A DNA stretch of 47,483 nt from Bacteroidota bacterium (GCA_023429825.1 JAEZDC010000108.1:1-47483); one strand, 5' to 3'. Counted from the stretch's first letter, positions 8,325 through 16,552 are shown. The notes: generated by a model from the letters alone, not told the origin. A program made the numbers and translations.

Positions 8325-8606
8325 ATGGCTGAAGTAAAAAATACTCCCACTACTACAACGAACCTTATTGGTTATTTAGGATCATTTCTCACCTGCGTTA
8401 CGTTCGTTCCGCAGGTATACCAATCATGGCAAACACAGAGCGTAGGTGATCTCAGTATCTGGATGGTCCTGATCGTTATTACCAGCACATTGGTTTGGCT
8501 CTGGTATGGCGTAAGAATTAAAAGCGGGCCGGTTATTACAGCTAATGCGATAGTGTTTTTGCTGGGATGTATATTGCTGTATTTTAAGTTGACGTTCGCC
8601 AGTTAG
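8325..8606 (+). CDS. SemiSWEET-type sugar transporter (PQ-loop/MtN3 family)
   Basis: A 93-residue membrane protein with three predicted transmembrane helices (about residues 13-31, 42-61 and 68-89). The first helix carries the family PQ motif in TFVPQVYQSW, and the second begins with SVGDLSIWM, both typical of SemiSWEETs. These half-transporters dimerise to pass sugars such as sucrose or glucose across the inner membrane. The substrate cannot be read from sequence. It follows fabI closely on the same strand. Confidence 0.88.
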   Translation: MAEVKNTPTTTTNLIGYLGSFLTCVTFVPQVYQSWQTQSVGDLSIWMVLIVITSTLVWLWYGVRIKSGPVITANAIVFLLGCILLYFKLTFAS

Positions 8607-8623
8607 CTGCTCTACAAACTTCA

Positions 8624-8668
8624 GAATGTACATGTATGCGACGTCTCGCCGAGATGAAAGCGATGCTA
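8624..8668 (+). repeat. Dispersed intergenic repeat, copy 1
   Basis: This 45-bp segment between two convergent genes matches the reverse complement of 9827-9870 with shared blocks GTACA, GT, TGCGACG, CG and TGCTA in the same order and spacing. A looser third copy may be at 38156-38189. Confidence 0.5.
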
Positions 8669-8691
8669 TGGAATGCTCAAGCTGACACCTA

Positions 8692-9372
8692 TTAAATCTC
8701 CGCATCACTTATCGCTACATTATCTATGATCTTTCCGTCCTTCATATGAAGTTCCCTGTCACTCATTGCAGCAAGTTCTTCATTGTGCGTTACAATCAGA
8801 AAAGTTTGCTGCATCTCGTTTCTCAACCGTACAAATAATTCGTGAAGCTCTTTGGCATTCTTACTGTCTAAGTTGCCGGTAGGTTCATCTGCAAAAACGA
8901 TCTGCGGCTTATTGATGAGCGCTCTTGCCACTGCCACTCGCTGCTGCTCGCCACCACTCAATTGTTGCGGTTTGTTTTCCATTCGCTCGCTTAACCCAAG
9001 CATCGCCAGCAACTCTGCAGCTTCCTTTTCTACCTCTTTTCTTTTTTTTCCGGCGATCCAACCGGGAATGCAAACATTTTCCACAGCAGTAAACTCCGGC
9101 AACAAATGGTGAAACTGGAAAACAAAGCCTATGTGTTGGTTGCGAAAATCCGCGAGTTTCTTTCCCCGCAATTGGTGTAAAGGCTCATTATTCAAAAAAA
9201 TAGCGCCTTTATCAGGAGCATCAAGCGTTCCAAGTATATGAAGCAAAGTACTTTTGCCCGCACCGGAGCTGCCAACAATAGAAACGATCTCTCCTTTCAT
9301 TATCTCCACATCCACGCCTTTCAACACCTGTAATTGACCATATCGCTTTTGAATATTCTCAGCTCTCAGCAT
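8692..9372 (-). CDS. lolD: ABC transporter ATP-binding protein, LolD type
   Basis: A 226-residue ATPase with Walker A GSSGAGKS (34-41), Q-loop Q86 in VFQFHHLLPEF, signature LSGGEQQ (138-144) and Walker B ending D162-E163 (FADEPTGNLDS). This motif set is characteristic of the LolD/MacB/FtsE group that powers mechanotransmission-type exporters. LolD drives release of lipoproteins from the inner membrane to the LolA carrier. No permease gene is adjacent, which is common in Bacteroidota. The symbol rests on sequence resemblance only, and a MacB-type partner cannot be excluded. A -7 element TAGGTTTG lies at 9412-9405, 33 bp before the start. Confidence 0.85.
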   Translation of the reverse strand: MLRAENIQKRYGQLQVLKGVDVEIMKGEIVSIVGSSGAGKSTLLHILGTLDAPDKGAIFLNNEPLHQLRGKKLADFRNQHIGFVFQFHHLLPEFTAVENVCIPGWIAGKKRKEVEKEAAELLAMLGLSERMENKPQQLSGGEQQRVAVARALINKPQIVFADEPTGNLDSKNAKELHELFVRLRNEMQQTFLIVTHNEELAAMSDRELHMKDGKIIDNVAISDAEI

Positions 9373-9404
9373 GTATATCTTTTATTGCTTATGAACAATG
9401 CCTA

Positions 9405-9412
9405 CAAACCTA
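9405..9412 (-). promoter_or_regulatory. -7 element upstream of lolD
   Basis: TAGGTTTG on the minus strand matches TAnnTTTG. No TTTG lies at the right distance upstream. Confidence 0.4.
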
Positions 9413-9487
9413 CACCGTTGTAAAGGTTTTTGATGGTAATGGCACAGTTTTTTTAATTGTTTTTTCACAGCCTGCTGATAACTAACA

Positions 9488-9518
9488 TTTGGTTATGTCG
9501 CTGTAAAAATTACATTTG
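9488..9518 (+). promoter_or_regulatory. Promoter of the DUF2795 gene
   Basis: TTTG (9488-9491), a 19-bp spacer and TACATTTG (9511-9518) give a perfect Bacteroidota promoter, 22 bp before the ATG at 9541. It lies downstream of an in-frame ATG at 9457 and so excludes that start. Confidence 0.88.
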
Positions 9519-9540
9519 CGAAAATTTAAAAAGGCAGACT

Positions 9541-9762
9541 ATGTTTTGGACCTTAGAATTAGCGAGTTACCTGGAAGAGGCACCATGGCCCGCAACAAAG
9601 GATGAATTGATCGATTATTCAATTCGTAGCGGCGCTCCGATAGAAGTGGTTGAGAACCTCCAGGAACTGGAAGATGAAGGCGAGGTATATGAAAGCATTG
9701 AAGATATCTGGCCTGATTATCCAAGCCAGGAAGATTTTATGTTCAACGAAGACGAATACTAA
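9541..9762 (+). CDS. DUF2795 domain-containing protein
   Basis: A 73-residue acidic protein starting MFWTLELASYLEEAPWPATK. It resembles the small DUF2795 family that is widespread in Bacteroidota, with the hallmark segment PWPATKDELIDYSIRSGAPIEVVENLQEL. The C-terminus is strongly acidic (EDEGEVYESIEDIWPDYPS, then FNEDEY). The biochemical role is unknown. Start choice: the promoter at 9488-9518 lies between the possible ATG at 9457 and this one, and the protein begins directly with conserved-looking sequence. It has its own promoter and terminator, so it is monocistronic and probably well expressed. Confidence 0.88.
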   Translation: MFWTLELASYLEEAPWPATKDELIDYSIRSGAPIEVVENLQELEDEGEVYESIEDIWPDYPSQEDFMFNEDEY

Positions 9763-9783
9763 AAGAATAAGTACACTTTTGAT

Positions 9784-9813
9784 AAAACCGTTCTTTATGA
9801 GAGCGGTTTTTTT
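9784..9813 (+). terminator. Terminator after the DUF2795 gene
   Basis: The 11-bp stem AAAACCGTTCT/AGAGCGGTTTT (one G-T pair) with a short loop is followed by more T residues, 21 bp after the stop at 9762. Confidence 0.88.
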
Positions 9814-9826
9814 ATGTACTAAGCTT

Positions 9827-9870
9827 TAGCACTGCTATTTAGCCTCGTTGCGTCGCACACTTGTACGTTC
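9827..9870 (-). repeat. Dispersed intergenic repeat, copy 2
   Basis: The reverse complement matches 8624-8668 (GTACA, TGCGACG, CG and TGCTA blocks). It sits between the DUF2795 terminator and the end of the winged-helix gene. Confidence 0.5.
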
Positions 9871-9884
9871 AATTCTTTATTGAG

Positions 9885-10175
9885 CTATTTACCTGCTTTC
9901 AAATAGTCCTGCAGTGCTTTAACGTATGTTTCAAAAGCTTCAATTCCCTTTTGCGTGATCTTACAGGTCGTTAGTGGATAGTTGTCTTTGAATTGTTTGT
10001 TTACATCTATATAGCCTGCTTCTTTCAGTTTTTGTACTTGTACTGAAAGATTGCCTGCGGTGGCATTCGTTTTTTCACGGATGAAAGTAAACTCGGCTTC
10101 TTTCACACCAATGAGCAAACTCATAACTGCCAGCCGTAACTGCGAATGTAATATTGGATCAAGGTCTTTAAACAC
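9885..10175 (-). CDS. Winged-helix transcriptional regulator
   Basis: A 96-residue single-domain DNA-binding protein. The order LHSQLRLAVMSLL, FTFIREKTNATAGNLSVQVQKLKEAGYI and YPLTTCKITQKGIEAFETYVKAL is the winged-helix pattern of the HTH_34/MarR-like group: recognition helix at about residues 40-52, wing at about 60-72. It is the last gene after two overlapping membrane-protein genes (9 bp gap to the nearer). A regulator cotranscribed with two membrane proteins of unknown function suggests control of its own operon, but no operator is identified. No ligand or metal site is evident. Confidence 0.85.
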   Translation of the reverse strand: MFKDLDPILHSQLRLAVMSLLIGVKEAEFTFIREKTNATAGNLSVQVQKLKEAGYIDVNKQFKDNYPLTTCKITQKGIEAFETYVKALQDYLKAGK

Positions 10176-10184
10176 TTATACTCC

Positions 10185-10829
10185 TTACTTCAATTGCTTT
10201 TTAAATTCCCTGTTGGCAATATACCCCGGGATGATATAACCTACTAGTACTGCAGCGGCATGTAATAACATTACCACCTCGAAATCATTAGCAAAAAGTG
10301 CAGCAAAGCCAAAAGCCCAGCTTATGTATGCACCAATAATGGACGGTTTGAAATTGAGAGCAGTTCCATAAATCAATATCCAGAAAGCATATAAACTAAT
10401 GAGTAACGCAAAACCGATATTTACAAATACAGGATAAAACTCGTTAAAGCGATAATAAATAAAACGTGAGCCAATATTTATGCTAACTATTATAAATAGC
10501 AGGCTGATAAAAAATCCTGCATTTAGCCGGGCAAACAGATCTCCTGTATACGTTTTTACTTTTGCTTTTTTCTTAATGAAAAAGTAGTTAATCGTTTCCC
10601 ATATAAAGAATAAAATGGTGATGATGCCAAATGCATTCCAGAAAAAGAAAAGATTCTGGCTCCATTCTAATCTCAGATTCAATACAGACAGAATTGATGC
10701 AGCAAATAACATCCAACCCCAAATGATCCATCCTTTCCCATCATCTTTCTGCTCTTTCTTAGCAGTATCTATCATTTGGCGGATAATGGAAAGGCTTTCG
10801 TGTTCCGTTAATAATTTTTCTTCATTCAT
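10185..10829 (-). CDS. Multi-pass membrane protein, paralogue of the upstream gene
   Basis: A 214-residue protein of unknown function. A soluble N-terminal helix (HESLSIIRQMIDTAKKE) precedes about six hydrophobic segments (WIIWGWMLFAASILSVLNL, LFFFWNAFGIITILFFIW, FISLLFIIVSINIG and others) and a short basic tail. The start IIRQMIDTAKK...W(G/L)WG and the end GYIIPGYIANREFKKQ closely parallel the preceding protein (IIRNMIEATKH, SYIIPGHLLRTQYQK), so the pair arose by duplication. The coding regions overlap by 8 bp, indicating translational coupling. With the downstream winged-helix gene this forms a compact operon. Confidence 0.8.
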   Translation of the reverse strand: MNEEKLLTEHESLSIIRQMIDTAKKEQKDDGKGWIIWGWMLFAASILSVLNLRLEWSQNLFFFWNAFGIITILFFIWETINYFFIKKKAKVKTYTGDLFARLNAGFFISLLFIIVSINIGSRFIYYRFNEFYPVFVNIGFALLISLYAFWILIYGTALNFKPSIIGAYISWAFGFAALFANDFEVVMLLHAAAVLVGYIIPGYIANREFKKQLK

Positions 10830-11418
10830 TGCTCAGCGTTTTTGCTTTTTGATATTGCGTTCTTAACAGGTGGCCAGGAATGATGTAACTGATGAGAATG
10901 CTGATCGCTGTAATTAAAATTTGAGTTGGATAATTGGTAAATACAGCTAATGCAGCCAAAATATAACAGACGATTCCACCTATAACAAGAGGTTTAAATT
11001 TAATCAGGTGGCCACTGATGAAAGAGCCCATTGCATAAAACAGAATATAAAAAGGAAAACAATATTGCCAGCCCAGCTTTATGAAGATAACAGACAATAC
11101 GCCAAATGCTATCCCTATTCCCATCCACAATTGACCATTTGCCTCTTCAATAAATGTTACTGTTCTTTGCTTTTTAGAATCACGAAAAATAAAAATATTA
11201 TGAATGACTATAGCCACCAGAGTCACAAACCATGCATAGTAATGTTTTTCGTAACCAACTACCAGAAGTGCATATTGAATACTGCAGCCAATAAAAATAG
11301 CATAACCCCATAGCAAAAAATAATGGCTGTGATTACTAATGCTGTGCTTGGTGGCTTCTATCATATTGCGAATGATAGAAAGGCTTTCAAGTGGAGATAG
11401 ATCTTTTTCGTTTTCCAT
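10822..11418 (-). CDS. Multi-pass membrane protein, first of a paralogous pair
   Basis: A 198-residue integral membrane protein of unknown function. N-terminal amphipathic LESLSIIRNMIEATKHS, then about six hydrophobic segments (HYFLLWGYAIFIGCSIQYALLV, WFVTLVAIVIHNIFIF, LWMGIGIAFGVLSVIFI, FYILFYAMGSFISGHLI, VIGGIVCYILAALAVF, ILITAISILISYIIPG). It overlaps the next gene by 8 bp and shares its layout and terminal motifs. It is preceded by a 77-bp gap after the secreted helical-repeat gene, so it may start its own operon or continue the larger one. No catalytic motif is visible. Confidence 0.8.
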   Translation of the reverse strand: MENEKDLSPLESLSIIRNMIEATKHSISNHSHYFLLWGYAIFIGCSIQYALLVVGYEKHYYAWFVTLVAIVIHNIFIFRDSKKQRTVTFIEEANGQLWMGIGIAFGVLSVIFIKLGWQYCFPFYILFYAMGSFISGHLIKFKPLVIGGIVCYILAALAVFTNYPTQILITAISILISYIIPGHLLRTQYQKAKTLSNE

Positions 11419-11495
11419 AATGAATGGTTTCGCAAGTATAAGTGTTCACAGCTACCTGTTGACTGCGAACACTCATCTTGTTTGCAACTTGTGAA

Positions 11496-12131
11496 TTATA
11501 ATGCGCTTTTTGCAAGCATATCTTCAGTGATCTTCTGCCCCCATTTAGGATGAAGATCAGTTTTGGGCTTGAAAGCTTTATACAACTCAACAGCTTTTTC
11601 AAAAACCGGCTTTGCTTTGTCTTTTCCACCGCCAAATTGGGAAGGTGTGTTAAACAAACTCATTCCTTCGAGATAATAAATTCTAGGGTTGTTGGCATCT
11701 AATTTCTTTGCTGTTACAAGTGCTTGTGCACCTTCCTGGCCGTATGTCATCCATCTAGCTTGCGGATCTACCATCATTTGCTGTGTAGCAACCATGTTCA
11801 ACACAACATACAATTCTGAGTTATCTTCAATTGCTTTCGCTTTAGCAATCAACGATTTTATCTTTTCTGCAAGTTTGTCTTTATCAGCTTTTGCATCTCT
11901 CCAACCAATATTTGTTTGCGCAAGCGCTGCATAGTAAAAAGGAAGCCATTGCGTTTTTTCTGCATCCCCGATTCTTTCGAAAGTGGCAGCAACTTCCTGG
12001 AGATCCTGTGTTGTTTTTGCAGAATCCATTAACTGTAGTGTTTGTTTCATCTTGCTTGTATAAGCTTCACTTTGAGCGGAAACAAATTGCAATGTGCATG
12101 TAGCAAGTAATAAGAATAGAATCTTTTTCAT
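11496..12131 (-). CDS. Exported helical-repeat (TPR-like) protein
   Basis: A 211-residue protein with a clear signal peptide (MKKILFLLLATCTLQFVSAQ, cleaved near residue 19). The mature part is helical and repeat-like: FERIGDAEKTQWLPFYYAALAQ, then YVVLNMVATQQMM, EGAQALVTAKKLDANNPRIYYLEGM and KAKPVFEKAVELYKAF, which resemble tetratricopeptide units. It ends HPKWGQKITEDMLAK. It probably acts as a periplasmic scaffold or binding protein. The 2TM gene ends 10 bp upstream and the TonB receptor lies before that, which suggests these three function together. The exact role is unknown. Confidence 0.8.
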   Translation of the reverse strand: MKKILFLLLATCTLQFVSAQSEAYTSKMKQTLQLMDSAKTTQDLQEVAATFERIGDAEKTQWLPFYYAALAQTNIGWRDAKADKDKLAEKIKSLIAKAKAIEDNSELYVVLNMVATQQMMVDPQARWMTYGQEGAQALVTAKKLDANNPRIYYLEGMSLFNTPSQFGGGKDKAKPVFEKAVELYKAFKPKTDLHPKWGQKITEDMLAKSAL

Positions 12132-12141
12132 TTTGATTATT

Positions 12142-12414
12142 TTAGTTGTTATGCTGATTTTTTAATTTGTTATATTCTTCCTCTGCTGAAAAAATTTCGT
12201 TGCCATGATATGCTGAAAAATATTGGAAAGCGAGACCTAATCCCCAGCCGAGCATCGGCCATACTGGCCAGAAGTTGTCATAACTATCTGATGTGAAATA
12301 CCAGATAAGTACAAGAAAACTATTTACAAATACATAAGCTGCGAGGCTCCATTTGAATGATGCTCTTTTCTTTGCCATTCTCCAGAGCATTTGATTTTTT
12401 TGTTCGGTTGCCAT
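12142..12414 (-). CDS. 2TM domain membrane protein
   Basis: A 90-residue protein starting MATEQKNQMLWRMAKKRASF with two transmembrane helices (about 21-40 and 48-65) separated by a short Trp/Pro-rich loop (SDSYDNFWPVWPM), the pattern of the small 2TM family (PF13239-like). A longer frame opens 33 bp upstream at 12447 but would overlap the end of the TonB receptor gene and add an unlikely N-terminus, so the ATG at 12414 is preferred; it leaves a 10-bp gap to the receptor stop. In other proteins this domain often occurs near histidine kinases; here it stands alone in an operon with a receptor and a secreted protein. Confidence 0.82.
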   Translation of the reverse strand: MATEQKNQMLWRMAKKRASFKWSLAAYVFVNSFLVLIWYFTSDSYDNFWPVWPMLGWGLGLAFQYFSAYHGNEIFSAEEEYNKLKNQHNN

Positions 12415-12424
12415 ATAACAAATT

Positions 12425-14647
12425 TTAAAGGTTATTATTGATTGCATCCTGCGTTCTATCTACTCCCCAGCTAAAGAAAGCACCGATAAAAAAGAAGCGT
12501 TTGGCTGGAGGTACTATTGCTTCTTTTACTAAACCGTTGTATGAATAATTATATCCAAAAACCTGGTTGTTGCCTAGCACGTTTGTTATGCTTGCCACGA
12601 GCACAATAAAGTTCTTAGTGCTTTTACCGAGCGTTGGAATATAGTTGCAGCTAAAACCGAGATTGTGATAATCTCTTGTTCTTCCTTTATCAGTTACTTC
12701 ATATTTTCCAGAAGTGGTGTTATTGGTGATATTATAATAAGGCCTTCCTGTTGCATAAGTGTAAGTGAAGTTGAAACCGGTCTTCCATTTTGTTACAAAC
12801 TTTTTTGTAACTAAGCTAGCAGTATGTTTCGCAGCAAAATTGGGCGTCATCTGCGATGGAAAGTTGAGATAATCTCTTTCTGTATCAAGATAAGAATAAC
12901 TTATCCAGTAATCTAAATTCTTAATGGTTTTCTTATCTCTCCAAAACACTTCGAAGCCCCGGGCATAACCTTCGCCATTGTTATTGATAACAGGGGAGGT
13001 TTTAACTAGATCATCATACTTTTTATAAAACACTTCTGCTCTCAACGTATAATTCTTCGTCATCTTTTGATAATTGGCGATGTAGTGCGTTGCCTTTGTA
13101 TAACCCAGATCAGTACTTGCTATGAGCTGTGTATTTTCTGGTTTCTGGTAAAAAGTTCCATAAGCAACGGACACCTGAGCCTGCTTCCCTGTTTTGTATG
13201 CGAGAGAAAGACGTGGAGCCAAATTGGTCTTGTTAAGAATGGAAGAATGTTCTGCTCTTACTCCAATCTTTGCAGCAATATCATTCGTGATATACAGATC
13301 AGCTTCGCTGAATAATGATTTCAAATGATCTTCTAGCTTTGAATTGTATTGATTGAATTTACTATTAATGAAACTATACCAATACTCACCCCCAAATCTG
13401 ATTACGCTAATACCGGATATCTTTTTATCAAAGACAGCCTTGAAAGCAGTGAGATCCTGCCTTTGATCTAACTTAAAATTTTTATTATTCAACCAGGGCT
13501 TGGCAGGAAAAGTTTGCGGTTGGTTATTTTGATCCTGAAGTTGCTGGGAGATATTATCCTTATTGTGGCTATAACTGAAGCCAAGATTCATTTTCCATCC
13601 TTTACCAAAACTTTCTCTCCAGCTAAGGTTGTTATACCAGTTAAGATTTTTTAAAGTGAACGCATCTTTTATTCCTATGCTGTCAATATCAGGTCTTCTT
13701 AAACCCGTGTTGAGGGTAGCCAGGGTTCCATAGTATTTTATGATGCCGCCATTTTTTGTTTTGACGCGAAAGTTAGCATCGGCATTATGCACCTGCGGCA
13801 CTTTGAAATAATCCGGAGTTTGTTTTACAATCTTAAAATAAGCTTCAAGATTAGTGTAGCCGTAATTGATACCAATTGAACTTTTCTTATCCTTTGCAAG
13901 TTGCTGAAATCCTCCGCCAACGAATAGGGGCGATATGGATGCAGAAGCTTGTGATTGCTCCGGCATATCTATCGATTCTAATATTAGTGCAGAGCTTAAT
14001 GCCTGGCCGTATAAAGCAGAATAACCACCCGTTGTAAAAATAGTTCCTTTGAAAAGGAAAGGCGAAAAACGGCCACGGCTCGCTATATCTGGTACAGAAG
14101 AGAAGAATGGATTGTTCACTACAGTACCATCAATGAATTGTTTGGTTTCGTAACCTGCGCCACCCCGAACGAACAAACCTTCGCTTTCACCTACTTGTTG
14201 AGCTCCAGGCAACGTTTTAACAGCAGCAGCGATATCGGCATTAGCTCCCCCTGTTGTCGCGATATCAATTGAACTTAATACCGTAGCTGCCCTTTTCTTA
14301 TCGCCTGCTTCAAAAGCACCTGCCGTAACCATTACCGCTTTTAATTCACTAACTTCTTCTTTAAGAGAAAAGCTAATCTCAAGGTTTATATTTTCAATAT
14401 TGATCACCTGTTCAGAGGGTTTAAACCCAACGTTGGTAACAACTAAAAGCTTTTCTCCCTTTTCAAAGGTTTTAAAAGTAAAAGCGCCCGTAGAATCAGA
14501 TACTGAACCATCATATGTTCCTTTTAGTGTGATGCTTGCACCTGCAATTATGCGACCTCGATGGTCTTTGACAGTACCAGATATCCTTACTTGTCCCGAA
14601 ACCATTAAACCGACAAATACTGCTAGAATTGAGAATATAGTTTTCAT
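12425..14647 (-). CDS. TonB-dependent outer-membrane receptor with carboxypeptidase-like N-terminal domain
   Basis: A 740-residue outer-membrane protein. The signal peptide starts MKTIFSILAVFVGLMVSGQ, followed by a carboxypeptidase-regulatory-like Ig domain (RISGTVKDHRGRIIAGASITLKG) and a TonB plug (GANADIAAAVKTLPGAQQVGESEGLFVRGG). The remainder is beta-barrel, ending with an aromatic-rich strand (FFFIGAFFSWGVD). It imports a ligand through the outer membrane using TonB energy; the ligand is unknown. No SusD partner follows. Start choice: the ATG at 14671 is itself part of the -7 promoter element, so translation must begin at 14647, which also gives a proper signal peptide. First gene of a cluster with the 2TM and helical-repeat genes. 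Confidence 0.9.
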   Translation of the reverse strand: MKTIFSILAVFVGLMVSGQVRISGTVKDHRGRIIAGASITLKGTYDGSVSDSTGAFTFKTFEKGEKLLVVTNVGFKPSEQVINIENINLEISFSLKEEVSELKAVMVTAGAFEAGDKKRAATVLSSIDIATTGGANADIAAAVKTLPGAQQVGESEGLFVRGGAGYETKQFIDGTVVNNPFFSSVPDIASRGRFSPFLFKGTIFTTGGYSALYGQALSSALILESIDMPEQSQASASISPLFVGGGFQQLAKDKKSSIGINYGYTNLEAYFKIVKQTPDYFKVPQVHNADANFRVKTKNGGIIKYYGTLATLNTGLRRPDIDSIGIKDAFTLKNLNWYNNLSWRESFGKGWKMNLGFSYSHNKDNISQQLQDQNNQPQTFPAKPWLNNKNFKLDQRQDLTAFKAVFDKKISGISVIRFGGEYWYSFINSKFNQYNSKLEDHLKSLFSEADLYITNDIAAKIGVRAEHSSILNKTNLAPRLSLAYKTGKQAQVSVAYGTFYQKPENTQLIASTDLGYTKATHYIANYQKMTKNYTLRAEVFYKKYDDLVKTSPVINNNGEGYARGFEVFWRDKKTIKNLDYWISYSYLDTERDYLNFPSQMTPNFAAKHTASLVTKKFVTKWKTGFNFTYTYATGRPYYNITNNTTSGKYEVTDKGRTRDYHNLGFSCNYIPTLGKSTKNFIVLVASITNVLGNNQVFGYNYSYNGLVKEAIVPPAKRFFFIGAFFSWGVDRTQDAINNNL

Positions 14648-14664
14648 TTTCTTTCTTGATGAAG

Positions 14665-14696
14665 CAAACATAGACTAGTTTATTTTATAAACCAAA
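14665..14696 (-). promoter_or_regulatory. Promoter of the TonB receptor operon
   Basis: On the minus strand TTTG (14696-14693), a 20-bp spacer and TATGTTTG (14672-14665) match the consensus. The -7 element covers the in-frame ATG at 14671, ruling it out as a start codon. Confidence 0.85.
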
Positions 14697-14819
14697 TTAT
14701 TTTATAAAGACATCTCTTGATTTTCGACTTTGTAACGCGAATAGGCATTTTCGTGGAAAAGAATTACGGGTAATCTATTGAAACCAATGCTTTACTTATC
14801 TTGAGCCAAACATTTTTAC

Positions 14820-15716
14820 ATGGCTACAGTTTTAACCCTGAACGGCATTAGCAAAAATTACGGCCGCATCCAGGCGCTGGATAAAGTTTCATTTGAAGTG
14901 CCGCAAGGTTGTGTTTTTGGTATCCTCGGTCCAAACGGGAGCGGAAAAACGACTCTCCTAGGAATTATCCTGGATATTTTAAGAGCTAACGCAGGTTCAT
15001 TTACATGGTTTGGGCAACCTGGTGATTCAGATCAAAGGAAGAAAATAGGTTCGCTTTTAGAAACGCCAAACTTCTATCATTATTTATCGGCAGTTGATAA
15101 TCTCAAGATCACACAAGCGATCAGCGGAAGGGGTACTTCACAGGATATAGATCATGTATTGCAGATAGTAAACCTGCATCAAAGGAAAAAAAGTAAGTTT
15201 CGCACTTATAGTTTAGGAATGAAACAAAGGCTTGCTATCGGCGCTGCTTTGTTGGGTAATCCTGAAGTGATGGTGTTTGATGAGCCGACCAATGGATTAG
15301 ACCCGGTTGGTATCGCAGAAATCAGGGAACTGATCAAACAACTGGCGGCCCAGGGTAAGACGATCATTATGGCAAGTCACTTACTTGATGAAGTGGAGAA
15401 AGTATGTAGCCACGTGGCTATTTTAAAGAAAGGGAATCTTTTGGCTGCTGGCCATGTTGACCAGGTTTTAGTGAATGAAGATATTGTACAGGTGAGTGCT
15501 ACCGATATGCATTTATTGGAAAGCATCTTACAGAACTTTGAAGGATCCACGCACACCACTAAAGAAAATAATTGCCTGCAATTATATTTCCCTCAAGGAT
15601 CTGCTAATACTGAATACATCAATCGCTATTGCTTCGAAAAAGGCGTTACGCTCAATCAGCTTACTTTCAAGAGAAAGAGCCTTGAAGCGAAATTCTTTGA
15701 ACTTACTAACAACTAA
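14820..15716 (+). CDS. ABC transporter ATP-binding protein (ABC-2 exporter)
   Basis: A 298-residue ATPase with Walker A GPNGSGKT (37-44), signature SLGMKQR (131-137) and Walker B with D154-E155 (MVFDEPTNGLDP), then a C-terminal regulatory extension of about 85 residues. The SLGMKQR variant and the LDEVEKVC helix are typical of the NatA/BcrA class that partners ABC-2 permeases. The next gene, 11 bp downstream, encodes such a permease, so the two form an exporter or membrane-remodelling complex at the inner membrane. It resembles GldA-type gliding ATPases but no gliding partner is present. Substrate unknown. Confidence 0.9.
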   Translation: MATVLTLNGISKNYGRIQALDKVSFEVPQGCVFGILGPNGSGKTTLLGIILDILRANAGSFTWFGQPGDSDQRKKIGSLLETPNFYHYLSAVDNLKITQAISGRGTSQDIDHVLQIVNLHQRKKSKFRTYSLGMKQRLAIGAALLGNPEVMVFDEPTNGLDPVGIAEIRELIKQLAAQGKTIIMASHLLDEVEKVCSHVAILKKGNLLAAGHVDQVLVNEDIVQVSATDMHLLESILQNFEGSTHTTKENNCLQLYFPQGSANTEYINRYCFEKGVTLNQLTFKRKSLEAKFFELTNN

Positions 15717-15727
15717 ACTAACTGAAC

Positions 15728-16552
15728 ATGTCTTCTCTCATAAAAATAGAATGGCTTAAAATAAAAAAATATCCTGCTTTCTGGTGGATGCTTGTAATTG
15801 TTTTGCTCACCTACCCCGGAATCAATGCTATTGGCTTCAACATTTACCAACAGATGACCAACAAGCAGGATGTAATGGCACAGATGCTAAAATTTGCTTT
15901 TGGTAATCCTTTTGCATTTCCTGAAGCCTGGCATAGTGTGGCATATTTCTCTTCATTCTTTGTGATGGTGCCTGCTATATTGGTGATAATGCTGGCAACG
16001 AATGAATACACCTACAAAACCCACAGACAAAACATCATTGATGGTTGGAGCCGTAAACAATTTACTACAGCAAAGCTGATAGATGTTTTGATCGTTTCAG
16101 TAATTGCAACCTTGGTATATGCTCTTACGGCTATGAGCTTTGCTTTTTATACAGAAAGCGATAAAGCTGACAGGTTTGCTGAACAACTGGAATATATTCC
16201 ACTCTTCTTATTACAAACTTTTGCGCAATTATCCATTGCGTTTATGCTGGGATTCTTGATAAGAAAAGCTTTCATCGCTCTGGGTATTTTCTTTTTCTAT
16301 TATTTTATAGTTGAAAACATTTTATTAGGCTTGCTGAAATGGCAGAAAATTGAGATTTATGATTGGCTCCCTTTTGAAATATCTGATAAATTGATCCCTC
16401 CTCCTGCATTCATCAGCAGGTTTGGTAAGGAAGCAATGGATTATTACAATGAAGCAGTAAAAGCAATTCCTTATCACGTGGCAGGGACAGTTATTATCAC
16501 CAGCATTATCTGGTGGATCTGTTATAAAGTAAATTCGAAAAAAGATCTATAA
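15728..16552 (+). CDS. ABC-2 type transporter permease
   Basis: A 274-residue membrane protein with about six transmembrane helices (FWWMLVIVLLTYPGIN, VAYFSSFFVMVPAILVIML, LIDVLIVSVIATLVYALTAM, LFLLQTFAQLSIAFMLGFL, AFIALGIFFFYYFIVENI, GTVIITSIIWWICYKV). The cytosolic NEYTYKTHRQNIIDGWSRKQF segment between the second and third helices is characteristic of BcrB-like ABC-2 permeases. It pairs with the ATPase directly upstream. The stop codon abuts the stop codon of the convergent oxidoreductase gene with no spacer. Confidence 0.87.
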   Translation: MSSLIKIEWLKIKKYPAFWWMLVIVLLTYPGINAIGFNIYQQMTNKQDVMAQMLKFAFGNPFAFPEAWHSVAYFSSFFVMVPAILVIMLATNEYTYKTHRQNIIDGWSRKQFTTAKLIDVLIVSVIATLVYALTAMSFAFYTESDKADRFAEQLEYIPLFLLQTFAQLSIAFMLGFLIRKAFIALGIFFFYYFIVENILLGLLKWQKIEIYDWLPFEISDKLIPPPAFISRFGKEAMDYYNEAVKAIPYHVAGTVIITSIIWWICYKVNSKKDL

